NCBI RefSeq assembly: GCF_006788895.1
Contig: NZ_VFRA01000001.1
Location: 2,771,883-2,835,882, forward strand
Reading direction: 5' to 3'
Length of the DNA stretch: 64,000 nt
DNA from: Rhodoglobus vestalii
GTDB taxonomy: Bacteria; Actinomycetota; Actinomycetes; Actinomycetales; Microbacteriaceae
Shown: one piece after another, positions 8,838 through 18,175 of the stretch
How positions within the stretch are numbered: position 1 is the first letter of the stretch
Layout: the number at the start of each line of letters is the position of its first letter
Position numbers and translations under genes: made by a program
The notes under the pieces: model-generated
What the model was told of the DNA's origin: nothing
The model's database searches: none
Seen by the model: the letters and a program-made list of their open reading frames with translations, nothing else

Positions 8838-9575
8838 ATGTCTAGATTTGACGGAAAAGTAGTTCTTATCAGTGGCGGAGCCCGCGGTATGGGAGAAACA
8901 CACTGCCGCGGAATCGTTGCCGAGGGTGGCAAGGTCGTTATTTCTGACGTTCTTGACACCGAAGGTCAGGCTCTTGCCGACGAACTCGGTGACAACGCCG
9001 TCTACACTCACCTTGATGTCACGAAAGAGGATGACTGGAATAGCGCAGTGAAGCTCGCCGTCGACACGTTCGGTGGCCTCAACGTGCTCATCAATAACGC
9101 GGGAATCGTCAACTTTGGCACGCTCGACAGCTACACCGAAAAAGACTGGTCGCTTATTATCGGCATCAACCTCACTGGTGCATTCCTCGGTATCAAGGCC
9201 GCGGCTCCGGAGCTCGTTAAGAACGAGACTTCGTCGATCGTGAATATCTCATCTACCGCAGGTATGCAGGGCTATGCCGCCCTACACGGCTACACCGCCT
9301 CGAAGTTTGGTCTCCGCGGGATCACTAAGTCGGTCGCGATGGAGCTGGGCTCACAGGGTGTCCGGGTGAACTCAGTGCACCCCGGTGGCATCCGCACCCC
9401 AATGACCGACGGACTGGGCCTTGACAGTCCAGGAACGCCAATCAATCGGATAGGTGAGCCGGAAGAAGTCACCAAAATGGTGCTGTTCCTTGCCAGTGAC
9501 GACGCAAGCTTCTCTACGGGTTCAGAATTCATCATTGATGGAGGGACCTTGGCAGGCGAAGGCGCAGTTGGCTAG
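8838..9575 (+). CDS. SDR family oxidoreductase
   Basis: A classical short-chain dehydrogenase of 245 residues. It has the cofactor loop SGGARGMGE near residue 12, NNAG near residue 88, and the catalytic Ser with YTASK (ISS...Y-x-x-x-K) in the middle. The acidic residue after beta-2 (SDVLD) favours NAD(H) over NADP(H). The nearest relatives by phrase are glucose 1-dehydrogenase or 3-alpha-hydroxysteroid dehydrogenase-like enzymes, so the substrate cannot be assigned. A GGAAGGA ribosome site precedes ATG 8838. It stands alone, convergent with fabF. Confidence 0.92.
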   Translation: MSRFDGKVVLISGGARGMGETHCRGIVAEGGKVVISDVLDTEGQALADELGDNAVYTHLDVTKEDDWNSAVKLAVDTFGGLNVLINNAGIVNFGTLDSYTEKDWSLIIGINLTGAFLGIKAAAPELVKNETSSIVNISSTAGMQGYAALHGYTASKFGLRGITKSVAMELGSQGVRVNSVHPGGIRTPMTDGLGLDSPGTPINRIGEPEEVTKMVLFLASDDASFSTGSEFIIDGGTLAGEGAVG

Positions 9576-9625
9576 CCGGTGACTCTCTAACGTGTGCGCT
9601 ACACGCACGCGGCGAAGCATTGCCC

Positions 9626-9645
9626 GCCCGATCATTGATCGTGGC
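9626..9645. terminator. Weak hairpin between convergent SDR and fabF genes
   Basis: GCCCGATC and GATCGTGGC can pair around ATT with one bulged base, followed downstream by TTTTGTT. It could serve either strand. Confidence 0.35.
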
Positions 9646-9713
9646 GGCCAATGTTTTGTTAAAGCTGCGGCAGCCAATTGCTGAATACGCGCAACCTTCG
9701 GAGGATGCTGTGG

Positions 9714-10949
9714 TTAAACCGAGCGGAATGCGGCGACAGCGTTGTGTCCGCCGAAGCCGAAAGAGTTGCTAATTGCCAGCTGAGGGCCAGAGCCAAGATC
9801 ACGAGGCGACGTGACGACATCCAAAGGTATGGCTGGGTCTTGTTCGGTGAGGTTAATCGTGGGTGGAGCGGTGCGGTGGTGGAGCGCCAGCACCGTGAAG
9901 ATTGCCTCAAGTGCCCCTGTGCCGCCCAAGAGGTGGCCTGTAGCCGCCTTAGTTGCAGAGACGGGAATGTTGGGCAGGTGATCACCAAAAATGCGAAGGA
10001 GAGCCTTGTATTCGGCGATGTCGCCGACAGGCGTGCTCGTGGCATGGGCGTTGATGTGGGTCACCTGGTCGGTCGTTGCTCCTGCGACCTCCAGAGCATC
10101 ACGAACAGCGCGAGCGGCAGCGGTCCCCTCCGGGTCGGGTGCCGTGATGTGGAACGAGTCACTCGTGACGGCTCCACCAGCCAGCTCTGCGTAGATTTTG
10201 GCGCCACGCGCAAGTGCGTGCTCTTCCGTTTCGAGCACGAGTGTTGCCGCACCCTCGCCGAGAACGAAACCGTCACGAGAGATATCATAGGGGCGCGACG
10301 CGGCCGCAGGGTCGTCATTACGCTTCGATAACGCCTGCATTGAGGCGAACGCGGCGATCGGCAGCGGATGCACGACGGCTTCAGTACCACCGGCGATCAC
10401 GACATCGGCAAGTCCGGCTTGAAGGTGGGCGTAAGCATTGGCAATCGCCTCGGTGCTCGACGCGCAGGCAGAAACATCGGTACGAGCGAAAGCACGGGAG
10501 GGGATCGCCATACTGATCGCAGCACCAGCAGCATTGGGCATCAGCATCGGAATCGTCATCGGCAAAACTCGCCGCGGGCCTTTTTCGCGCAGGGTGTCCC
10601 ACGCGTCAAGAAGTGTCCACAGCCCACCGATTCCGGTGGAGTAATCGACACCGATTCGAACAGGATCAACATCGGGTGCACCAGCATCTGCCCAGGCTTC
10701 GCGAGCCGAGATGAGTGCAAACTGGCTTGAAGGGTCGAGTCGCTTGTATTCAATGCGTTCGAGAACCTCTTCTGGGCGAACCTTCGCCTGTGCCGCGAAG
10801 GTCACGGGAAGAGAATGCTCGGCAACCCAATCGTGTTCAAGAGTCTTAGCGCCAGATTCACCGGCAAGGAGAGCCTTCCACGACTCTGTCGCGGTCCCAC
10901 CCAGCGGCGTTGTGGCACCAATCCCAGTTACTACGATCTTTTTGGTCAT
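9714..10949 (-). CDS. fabF: 3-oxoacyl-ACP synthase II (KAS II)
   Basis: Elongates fatty acyl chains by decarboxylative condensation of malonyl-ACP. The 411-residue protein shows the Cys-His-His triad of KAS II: Cys162 in TDVSACASS, His in THINAHATSTPVGD, and His in ATGHLLGGTGALEA. It is the last gene of the fasR-fabD-fabH-acpP-fabF run on the minus strand, 117 bp after acpP. Both FabF and FabH being separate shows a dissociated type II system serves the cell here. Confidence 0.97.
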   Translation of the reverse strand: MTKKIVVTGIGATTPLGGTATESWKALLAGESGAKTLEHDWVAEHSLPVTFAAQAKVRPEEVLERIEYKRLDPSSQFALISAREAWADAGAPDVDPVRIGVDYSTGIGGLWTLLDAWDTLREKGPRRVLPMTIPMLMPNAAGAAISMAIPSRAFARTDVSACASSTEAIANAYAHLQAGLADVVIAGGTEAVVHPLPIAAFASMQALSKRNDDPAAASRPYDISRDGFVLGEGAATLVLETEEHALARGAKIYAELAGGAVTSDSFHITAPDPEGTAAARAVRDALEVAGATTDQVTHINAHATSTPVGDIAEYKALLRIFGDHLPNIPVSATKAATGHLLGGTGALEAIFTVLALHHRTAPPTINLTEQDPAIPLDVVTSPRDLGSGPQLAISNSFGFGGHNAVAAFRSV

Positions 10950-11066
10950 GTCACATTCCTTCGAATCTACGGCTCAGGCGGCAAACACAGAGCCGCTCGT
11001 GCACGGGGCAGCGCGGAGGCCAATCGTCTAGAGTTGCGACGATTGGCCGCCCGCGGATAGCTCGAA

Positions 11067-11315
11067 CTAGCCCTGAGCGCTCGTGATGAAGCTCACAGCA
11101 TCGCCGACGGTCTTGAGATTCTTTACCTCTTCGTCGGGGATCTTCACGTCGAACTTCTCTTCAGCGTTAACAACAATCGTCATCATCGAAATCGAGTCGA
11201 TGTCGAGGTCATCGGTGAACGACTTGTCCATCTCGACAGTGTCGGTCGCAATGCCCGTCTCGTCGTTGATGAGCTCAGCCAGTCCGGCCATGACTTCTTC
11301 GGTGGACAGTGCCAT
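11067..11315 (-). CDS. acpP: Acyl carrier protein
   Basis: Carries growing acyl chains on a 4'-phosphopantetheine arm. The 82-residue acidic protein has the attachment serine at Ser41 in DLDIDSISMM (canonical DSL is DSI here). ATG 11315 is preceded by AAGGAGA; an in-frame extension to 11375 is not supported. It sits between fabH and fabF, separated by 67 bp from fabH, as in many actinobacterial fab operons. Confidence 0.97.
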   Translation of the reverse strand: MALSTEEVMAGLAELINDETGIATDTVEMDKSFTDDLDIDSISMMTIVVNAEEKFDVKIPDEEVKNLKTVGDAVSFITSAQG

Positions 11316-11382
11316 TTTTTTCTCCTTGGGATGTAAATTGACCGTTGCCAGTGTAGGCCAGTGGTCGCGGTTCACGGTGTTA

Positions 11383-12387
11383 CTAGGGCAGAACGATTAC
11401 CTGCGCGCCGAAAACAAGTCCGGCGCCAAAGCCGATCTGCAACGCTAAACCACCGCTGAGCTCGGGATGTTCTTTCAGTAAACGATGAGTAGCCAAAGGA
11501 ATCGATGCCGCCGATGTGTTACCGGTGTCAGCGATATCGCGAGCAATTACGACCGATTCGGGAAGCTTCAACTGCTTCGCAAACTCGTCAATGATGCGCA
11601 TGTTGGCTTGATGGGGGATGAAGGCGGCAAGATCTTCGGCGGTGACGCCAGCAACATCCAGAGCTTCTTTTGCGACCTTGGCCATGTCCCAGACAGCCCA
11701 GCGGAAAACAGCTTGACCCTCTTGTCGGAGTGTCGGCCAAGCAGCATCGCCGGCCCGATAGTCAAGGAGCGTGGAGTTCATGCCGACGGCAGCGGCGCGC
11801 GAGCCATCCGACCCCCACACGGGAGCAGAAATGCCGGGGGTGTCACTCGGCCCGATCACGACCGCGCCTGCACCGTCGCCGAGCAGGAACGATATTGAAC
11901 GATCTGTCGGGTCGACCACATCCGAAAGCTTTTCAGCGCCGATGACCAAGGCAAAGGTGGCTGCACCCGCGCGAACAAGTGCATCCGCCTGAGTGACGGC
12001 ATAGCTGAAGCCCGCGCACGCAGCATTCATGTCGTAGGCCGCCGCCGGGTTTGCGCCGACCCGATCCGCTACCACCGCGGCAATAGAGGGAGACTGCTGC
12101 ACGTTGCTGATGGTCGCGACAATCACGACGCCAATCTCAGCAGGGTCGACACCCGATTTCTCGATTGCCTCACGCGCGGCATCGGTAGCCAGATCGACCG
12201 CAAGGATGCCGGGCGAAGCCCGATGACGAGTGATCATGCCGGTGCGCTGCTGAATCCACTCATCGCTCGAGTCGATCGCCGCAACGAGTTGATTGTTGTC
12301 AATAATGAGGTCACCGCGTGCGGCCCCATAGCTGTAGATCTTGGTGAACTGCGACCCGGTCGACTGGGTGAGGGTGGGAGCGGTCAT
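11383..12387 (-). CDS. fabH: 3-oxoacyl-ACP synthase III (KAS III)
   Basis: Starts fatty acid synthesis by joining an acyl-CoA primer to malonyl-ACP. The 334-residue protein has catalytic Cys124 in NAACAGFSYA, His in FIPHQANMRII and Asn in NTSAASIPLA. Its start overlaps the fabD stop by 4 bases (ATGA), so the two are translationally coupled. In actinobacteria FabH often accepts branched primers; this cannot be judged from the sequence alone. Confidence 0.97.
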   Translation of the reverse strand: MTAPTLTQSTGSQFTKIYSYGAARGDLIIDNNQLVAAIDSSDEWIQQRTGMITRHRASPGILAVDLATDAAREAIEKSGVDPAEIGVVIVATISNVQQSPSIAAVVADRVGANPAAAYDMNAACAGFSYAVTQADALVRAGAATFALVIGAEKLSDVVDPTDRSISFLLGDGAGAVVIGPSDTPGISAPVWGSDGSRAAAVGMNSTLLDYRAGDAAWPTLRQEGQAVFRWAVWDMAKVAKEALDVAGVTAEDLAAFIPHQANMRIIDEFAKQLKLPESVVIARDIADTGNTSAASIPLATHRLLKEHPELSGGLALQIGFGAGLVFGAQVIVLP

Positions 12388-13304
12388 GCGTTGGCCTCCA
12401 TCAGGTCAAATGCTGCGGGTAAGTCATCGGGTGTCTTGACCGCAACGGCTGGGATGCCTCGGAGTCCACGCTTTGCGAGACCAACTAAAGCTCCTGCTGG
12501 GGCAAGCTCAATAATTCCGGTGACACCGGCGTCCGCTAACGATCCCATGGTGAGATCCCAGCGCACCGGTGACGAAACCTGACCAACCATGAGGTCGACA
12601 TAGTGTTCTCCACTGGCGATGAGCGAGCCATCGCGGTTCGTGTAAATCGGCAGTGTCGGATCGTTTTTCTGAAGCGCCGCGGCAACCGACTCGAGGTGAG
12701 CTACAGCAGGCTGCATGTACCGGGTGTGGAACGCACCAGCAACCTGAAGGGGCACAATGCGGGTTCCCTTGAGGGGATCTTTGGCCAGCTTGGCGAGAGC
12801 ATCGAGTGCGCCGGCCACAACAATCTGGCCGCCACCATTAAAGTTTGCGGGCTGCAATCCGAGCTCAGCGAGTCGCTCAAGCAGCGCTGTTTCGTCGCCG
12901 CCGATCACGGCAGACATCCCCGTAGCCTCAAGATCGGCCGCTGCAGCCATGGATGTGCCCCGCTCGACCACGAAGCGAATTGCGTCATCCTCCGAAAGGA
13001 TGCTTGCCGCCGCCGCTGCGGTAATCTCACCGACGGAGTGTCCAGCGACGGCACCGATATGTCCGCGGCGTCCATCGGCCAGCAGTGCGGTGAGAGTGAG
13101 AAGCCCAGCCGCCACGATGAGTGGCTGAGCGACCGCTGTGTCGCGGATCGTGTCCGCGTCTGACGTTGTGCCGTGGGCGACAAGGTCAATCCCCGCAACC
13201 TCAGAGATCGCAGCGAGCCGATCACGCAGCGAGGGGTCGTCGAGCCACGGTGCAAGAAAGCCGGGGGTCTGGGAGCCCTGACCAGGCGCTACTACAACAA
13301 TCAC
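12384..13304 (-). CDS. fabD: Malonyl-CoA:ACP transacylase
   Basis: Loads malonyl groups from CoA onto the acyl carrier protein. The 306-residue protein has the GQGSQTPG oxyanion loop at the N-terminus, catalytic Ser90 in AGHSVGE and the catalytic His in GAFHTRYM. The GTG start has no Shine-Dalgarno sequence but a CAGACT box six bases upstream, which would give a leaderless fab operon transcript. It is the first structural gene after fasR, 96 bp away. Confidence 0.96.
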   Translation of the reverse strand: MIVVVAPGQGSQTPGFLAPWLDDPSLRDRLAAISEVAGIDLVAHGTTSDADTIRDTAVAQPLIVAAGLLTLTALLADGRRGHIGAVAGHSVGEITAAAAASILSEDDAIRFVVERGTSMAAAADLEATGMSAVIGGDETALLERLAELGLQPANFNGGGQIVVAGALDALAKLAKDPLKGTRIVPLQVAGAFHTRYMQPAVAHLESVAAALQKNDPTLPIYTNRDGSLIASGEHYVDLMVGQVSSPVRWDLTMGSLADAGVTGIIELAPAGALVGLAKRGLRGIPAVAVKTPDDLPAAFDLMEANA

Positions 13305-13316
13305 TTAGCTAGTCTG
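13305..13316 (-). promoter_or_regulatory. Candidate leaderless promoter of fabD
   Basis: Read on the minus strand, CAGACT (13316-13311) is followed by six bases and GTG 13304. The FasR protein would be expected to act in the 96-bp gap upstream of this point. Confidence 0.4.
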
Positions 13317-13400
13317 CCAATCTTTTCTCGAAACCGCTTGGATGACCCCACTAAACCGCCGCGGGATCGTTGTGAGTATCCGCCAAAAAATTGGATGATG

Positions 13401-14549
13401 CTACTTCGAACGCCCCGATTCGGGATCTGAAATCGACCCCACAATGAGTGCTGCCTGCAAGATCAACGCCTCGCGAGCACCGGTCGCATCCCAGCCGATT
13501 ACTTCGCTGACACGTTTGAGGCGGTATCGCACCGTGTTGGGGTGCACGAAAAGCTCGCGAGCGGTGGCCTCAAGGGAGCGGCCGTTGTCGAGATAGCACC
13601 ACAGGGTGGTGAGCAAGTCGGTTGAGTGCGCCTGCAAGGGCTTATAGATCTTGTTGATGAGCGTTGAGCGGGCCAGCGGATCACCCGCGAACGCGCGCTC
13701 GGGCAACAAGTCATTGGCCAGCGTCGGTCGCGGGGCATTCCGCCACGACCGCGCAACAGCGAACCCAGCGAGAGCTGCTTTTGCACTCTTTGATGCCTCC
13801 ACGAGACTGGCAACTTCGGGACCTAAAACCAGTTGCCCGCTGCCGAATCCTGGCTCAAGCTGTTCAGCGATGGTGATGAATGGCAGGGGCTCGGTGCCCT
13901 CCGCTTTTTCTGAGCGGGGTGCCGCGCGACCAATCACCAAAACAAGACGGCTGCCCTGCACGCCAATCAGCACATCGGCGTCGAGATGCCGGGCTGTACG
14001 GCGCAGTTGGTCAACATCGAGCATGCGCGGCGCAGTGCCCACCAAGACGCAGACCTCGCCATGACCGTTCCACCCCAGCGCGGCTATGCGACTGGGCAGT
14101 TCGTTATCGTACTCGCCACTGAGAATGGAGTCGACGACGAGAGCCTCAAGACGGGCATCCCACAGTCCGCGTGCTTCGGCAGCCCGCGCGTACACATCGG
14201 CCGAGGCGAAAGCAATTTCGCGCGAGTACAACAGAATTGCTTCCCGCAAGACATCGTCGTCGGCCTTGACGCGTGCTTCCACCACTTCTACCGTGATGCG
14301 GATCAGTTGTAGGGTCTGCTGAAGTGAGACAGACCGCAGCAGCTCCCGCGGAGCAGCCCCGAACACGTCCGCTGCAATCCACGGTGTTGTCGTGGGATCT
14401 TCAAACCAGCTGATGAAGCTGGTAATACCCGCCTGCGCCACCAGCCCGACAGCGGAACGCCGCCCCGGCGGCATTTCGCCATACCAGGGCAGCGTGTCCT
14501 CAAGCTGCTTCAGGGTCGCTGTGGCAAGTTCGCCCGAAATGACACGCAA
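13401..14549 (-). CDS. fasR: PucR/CdaR-type regulator, FasR-like activator of fatty acid synthesis
   Basis: A regulator of at least 382 residues with a C-terminal helix-turn-helix in SLEATARELFVHPNTVRYRL, the PucR C-terminal signature. The position directly upstream of fabD matches FasR of Streptomyces, which activates the fab genes (established there, inferred here). The start is uncertain. TTG 14549 has no ribosome site, yet the frame stays open upstream to a stop at 14636-14634 and codes KTKAQTLAWLR, which looks like genuine protein. No ATG, GTG, TTG or CTG exists in that stretch; an ATT at 14591, 8 bases after the aceE stop and behind AGGCGA, is a candidate. Confidence 0.85.
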   Translation of the reverse strand: MRVISGELATATLKQLEDTLPWYGEMPPGRRSAVGLVAQAGITSFISWFEDPTTTPWIAADVFGAAPRELLRSVSLQQTLQLIRITVEVVEARVKADDDVLREAILLYSREIAFASADVYARAAEARGLWDARLEALVVDSILSGEYDNELPSRIAALGWNGHGEVCVLVGTAPRMLDVDQLRRTARHLDADVLIGVQGSRLVLVIGRAAPRSEKAEGTEPLPFITIAEQLEPGFGSGQLVLGPEVASLVEASKSAKAALAGFAVARSWRNAPRPTLANDLLPERAFAGDPLARSTLINKIYKPLQAHSTDLLTTLWCYLDNGRSLEATARELFVHPNTVRYRLKRVSEVIGWDATGAREALILQAALIVGSISDPESGRSK

Positions 14550-14599
14550 CCAGGCGAGCGTCTGTGCCTTGGTTTTCTGTACCGGGGGAATGGTTTCGC

Positions 14600-17326
14600 C
14601 TAGCTTTCGCCGCCGGCAGAGCCGGTCGTGCCCTCATTGACGTCATGAAGGCTGTACTTCTCAATTGCTTGAGCCGGAACAGCCGGGTCCATTTCGCCGC
14701 GCTTCACGAGCGACTCAAGGGTTCGAACGACCAGCGAGTGGCTGTCGATCTTGAAGAAGCGACGTGCCGCGGCTCGCGTGTCAGAGAAACCGAAGTCGTC
14801 AGCTCCGAGGGTCGCGAAGTCGCCGGGAACGAAAGCGCGAATTTGATCGGGGACCGCATGCATGAAGTCGGTCACCGCCACAAACGGCCCCTTGGCATTC
14901 GCAAGTTTCGTCGTCACGTAGGGAACGTGAGCTTCATCGTTGGGGTTCAGGAAGTTGTGTTCGTCGGCCGCGAGACCGTCGCGTCGCAACTCCGTCCACG
15001 AGGTAACCGACCAAACGTCGGCAGCGACACCCCAATCGGATGCCAGCAACTGCTGAGCTTCGAGGGCCCACGGAACCGCAACACCAGAGGCCATCAGCTG
15101 CGCCTTCGGGCCAGTAATGGTCGGCCCAGACAAATGGTAGATACCCCTCAGGGCACCATCAACATCAAAGTTCTCCGGTTCAGCGGGCTGTACTAGAGGC
15201 TCGTTGTACAGGGTCAGGTAGTACATGACGTTGGGATCTTCGTGCTTACCGCCGTACATCCGTTCGATACCCGCTCGCACAATGTGGCCGAGCTCGTAAC
15301 CGTAGGCCGCGTCATAGCTAATAACAGCCGGATTCGTGGATGCCAGCAGCAACGAGTGTCCGTCGGCGTGCTGCAGCCCTTCACCCGTCAACGTGGTGCG
15401 CCCCGCCGTTGCGCCCATGACGAAGCCGCGCGCCATCTGGTCGCCGGCGGCCCACATCGCGTCACCGGTGCGCTGGAATCCGAACATGGAATAGAACACG
15501 TAGACCGGAATGAGCGGCTCGCTGTTGGTTGCATAGGAGGTACCGGCCGCAGTGAATGCCGCAAAGGCACCCGCTTCGTTGATGCCGACGTGAAGGATCT
15601 GCCCCTGCTCGCTCTCTTTGTAGGCCAGCAATTGTTCGCGGTCTACCGAGGTGTAATGCTGCCCGGCGGGGTTGTAAATTTTCGCACTCGGGAAGTAGGC
15701 GTCCATTCCAAAGGTGCGTGCCTCATCCGGAATGATGGGGACGATGCGGTTGCCGATGGACTTGTCGCGAAGCAGGTCTTTGAGAAGGCGGGCGAACGCC
15801 ATCGTGGTGGCAATCTCTTGTTTGCCAGAACCCCTCTTGACGATGTCGTACGTTTTAGCTTCCGGAAGCTCGAACTGGGTGTACTTGGTGCGACGTTCGG
15901 GCACATAGCCGCCCAGCTCGCGGCGACGCTCCTGCATGTACTGAATAGCTTCGTCGTCTTCACCGGGGTGGTAGAACGGTGGCTGATACGGATCTGCGTC
16001 GAGGGCGGCATCCGTGATCGGGATGTGCATTTCGTCGCGGAACTTTTTCAGGTTGTCGAGGGTGAGCTTCTTCATCTGGTGGGTCGCGTTGCGTCCCTCG
16101 AAGCTGGGGCCAAGGCCGTAACCTTTAACCGTTTTGGCGAGGATGACCGTTGGCTGACCCTTGTGCTCGCTGGCGGCCTTAAATGCGGCGTAAACCTTGC
16201 GGTAATCGTGGCCACCGCGCTTGAGGTTCCAGACTTGATCGTCTGAAAGGTGGTCAACCATTTGGAGGGTGCGAGGGTCGCGGCCAAAGAAGTTTTCGCG
16301 AACGTAGGCGCCCGATTCTGCCTTATAGGTTTGGTAGTCGCCGTCGGGGGTGCGGTTCATGAGGTCGCGGAGAGCGCCCTCGTGATCGTTGGCAAGTAGG
16401 TCATCCCACTCACGGCCCCACACAACTTTGATGACGTTCCAGCCGGCGCCACGGAAGAAGCTTTCGAGTTCTTGAATGATCTTGCCGTTGCCACGAACCG
16501 GGCCATCAAGGCGCTGAAGGTTGCAATTGACAATAAAGTTGAGGTTGTCGAGCTTCTCATTGGCTGCCCACTGGAGGGCACCGCGGCTTTCGACCTCATC
16601 CATCTCACCATCGCCGAGAAAAGCCCAAACTTGCTTTTCTGAGACATCGCGGATGCCACGGTTGCTCAGGTACATATTGTTTTGTGCCTGATAAATCGCG
16701 TTGATAGGACCGAGGCCCATCGATACGGTGGGGAATTGCCAGAATTCGGGCATCAGACGCGGGTGAGGGTAGCTGGAGAGGCCATGGGGCGCCTGAGACT
16801 TTTCTTGGCGGAATCCCTTGAGCTGATCTTCGCTCAATCGACCTTCGAGATACGCGCGTGCATACATTCCGGGGGAGGCGTGCCCCTGGTAGAAGATTTG
16901 GTCTCCACCGGTTTCGTGGTCTGCGCCACGGAAGAAGTGGTTGTGTCCTACCTCGTAGAGGGCGGCGGATGATGCGTAGGTGGAGATGTGACCGCCGACA
17001 CCAATCCCGGGGCGTTGTGCGCGGTGAACGGTGATCGCCGCGTTCCAGCGGATCCATGCGCGGTAGCGACGTTCAAGTTTTTCGTCGCCAGGGAAGTCGG
17101 GTTCGTCTTCTTTGGCGATCGTGTTGATGTAGTCCGTGGTGGGAACCATTGGTACACCGAGGTGCAAATCCTTCGAACGCTTCAGCAGGCTGAGCATAAT
17201 CTCGCGGCCGCGCTGGGGGCCAAGAGCTGCTACGAGGGAGTCGAGCGATTCGTTCCACTCGGCTGTTTCTTCGGGGTCTTGATCGGTGTTGGTTACCGAG
17301 TATGGGTCCTGGTCGTTTACCGTCAC
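14600..17326 (-). CDS. aceE: Pyruvate dehydrogenase E1 component, homodimeric type
   Basis: Decarboxylates pyruvate with thiamine diphosphate and passes the acetyl group to a lipoyl E2. The 908-residue protein has the TPP/metal motif [12 protein letters not shown] followed by the paired Asn of [18 protein letters not shown] 17326 follows AGAGGT. Its partners E2 and E3 are encoded at 39819-42734. In actinobacteria AceE joins a mixed complex with the 2-oxoglutarate enzyme. Placement just upstream of fasR-fab links acetyl-CoA production with its use. Confidence 0.96.
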   Translation of the reverse strand: MTVNDQDPYSVTNTDQDPEETAEWNESLDSLVAALGPQRGREIMLSLLKRSKDLHLGVPMVPTTDYINTIAKEDEPDFPGDEKLERRYRAWIRWNAAITVHRAQRPGIGVGGHISTYASSAALYEVGHNHFFRGADHETGGDQIFYQGHASPGMYARAYLEGRLSEDQLKGFRQEKSQAPHGLSSYPHPRLMPEFWQFPTVSMGLGPINAIYQAQNNMYLSNRGIRDVSEKQVWAFLGDGEMDEVESRGALQWAANEKLDNLNFIVNCNLQRLDGPVRGNGKIIQELESFFRGAGWNVIKVVWGREWDDLLANDHEGALRDLMNRTPDGDYQTYKAESGAYVRENFFGRDPRTLQMVDHLSDDQVWNLKRGGHDYRKVYAAFKAASEHKGQPTVILAKTVKGYGLGPSFEGRNATHQMKKLTLDNLKKFRDEMHIPITDAALDADPYQPPFYHPGEDDEAIQYMQERRRELGGYVPERRTKYTQFELPEAKTYDIVKRGSGKQEIATTMAFARLLKDLLRDKSIGNRIVPIIPDEARTFGMDAYFPSAKIYNPAGQHYTSVDREQLLAYKESEQGQILHVGINEAGAFAAFTAAGTSYATNSEPLIPVYVFYSMFGFQRTGDAMWAAGDQMARGFVMGATAGRTTLTGEGLQHADGHSLLLASTNPAVISYDAAYGYELGHIVRAGIERMYGGKHEDPNVMYYLTLYNEPLVQPAEPENFDVDGALRGIYHLSGPTITGPKAQLMASGVAVPWALEAQQLLASDWGVAADVWSVTSWTELRRDGLAADEHNFLNPNDEAHVPYVTTKLANAKGPFVAVTDFMHAVPDQIRAFVPGDFATLGADDFGFSDTRAAARRFFKIDSHSLVVRTLESLVKRGEMDPAVPAQAIEKYSLHDVNEGTTGSAGGES

Positions 17327-17391
17327 CGTTTGACCTCTTTCGTGTAGAGAACAGAATGGCGCGAGTCGACTCACGACCGGGTTGCGGATGT

Positions 17392-17420
17392 GATGGGATC
17401 GACTACGCCCATCGATTCTA
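17392..17420 (-). promoter_or_regulatory. aceE promoter with an overlapping inverted repeat
   Basis: On the minus strand TAGAAT (17420-17415) is a good -10 box. Starting two bases downstream, GATGGG and CCCATC form 6-base arms (17392-17397 and 17408-17413) around the expected transcription start, so the repeat may be an operator or the first stem-loop of the mRNA. Confidence 0.4.
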
Positions 17421-17504
17421 GTTGTCGGATGCGGCAAGATTCGAACCGAGACTCATTGCGCGCGAAACCACGGGCATGCGTCCCCACAGGAAAGGTCTAC
17501 TGAG

Positions 17505-17981
17505 ATGACTATTGCGGTTGGGGATCGAGCACCCCACTTTGAGCTAAAAAATCAGCATGGGCAGCGGGTGCAATTGGGTGCGCTGCTAGAGAAGGAACCG
17601 GTGATGCTTGTCTTTCTTCCTCTCGCCTTTTCGGTGACGTGCACGAGTGAGGTTGAGGCATTGCAGCGAGAGAGAAAGCGTTTCGTGGATGCCGGACTCA
17701 CCGTCATCGTAGTTTCGGTCGACTCGACGGCGACTCTGCGAGCATGGGCGGATACCGGTGGATACGAGTTCTCTTTTCTCTCGGATTTTTGGCCACACGG
17801 TGCGGTGGCGCAGAGCTTCGGCGTGCTGCGCGAAGACAGAGGGTTCGCCTCGCGCACAAGTTTCCTGATCGATCGTTCGAGTGTGATCCGGTGCATCATT
17901 GAGGCTCCTCTCGACGGCGTTCGAGAGTTTGCCGCGTATGAGGACGCTATTTCGGTGATGGAAGTTGCCGAGTGGTCGTGA
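17505..17981 (+). CDS. Peroxiredoxin, AhpE-like
   Basis: Reduces peroxides through a cysteine thiol. The 158-residue thioredoxin-fold protein carries the peroxidatic site PLAFSVTC with Cys46, close to the PLAF...C form of mycobacterial AhpE. No obvious resolving Cys is present (the only cysteines are Cys46 and one near residue 129), so a one-Cys or external-thiol mechanism is likely. The ATG follows GGAAAGG. It is divergent from aceE and ends just before tRNA-Val. Confidence 0.92.
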   Translation: MTIAVGDRAPHFELKNQHGQRVQLGALLEKEPVMLVFLPLAFSVTCTSEVEALQRERKRFVDAGLTVIVVSVDSTATLRAWADTGGYEFSFLSDFWPHGAVAQSFGVLREDRGFASRTSFLIDRSSVIRCIIEAPLDGVREFAAYEDAISVMEVAEWS

Positions 17982-18055
17982 GTCAGGCAACGGTGTGAGC
18001 GGCGGGCAGAAAAACCTGTACCATTATCGAGCGCTGCTTCGCTTTGCGACGCTGC

Positions 18056-18131
18056 GGGCCTTTAGCTCAGCTGGTAGAGCGCCACGTTTACACCGTGGAT
18101 GTCATCGGTTCGATCCCGGTAGGGCCCACCA
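18056..18131 (+). tRNA. tRNA-Val (anticodon TAC)
   Basis: A full cloverleaf can be folded: acceptor GGGCCTT with AGGGCCC, D-arm GCTC..GAGC, anticodon stem CCACG/CGTGG with loop TTTACAC, T-arm with GGTTCGATCC, discriminator A and encoded CCA. The anticodon TAC reads GUA and GUG valine codons. Confidence 0.97.
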
Positions 18132-18163
18132 CCGCCTCACAGCGCTCTTCGGGGCACCATAGT

Positions 18164-18175
18164 TAGTCTTGGCAA
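18164..18175 (+). promoter_or_regulatory. Candidate leaderless promoter, Lon-N-terminal-like gene
   Basis: TAGTCT, six bases, then ATG 18176; no Shine-Dalgarno sequence is present. Confidence 0.5.
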
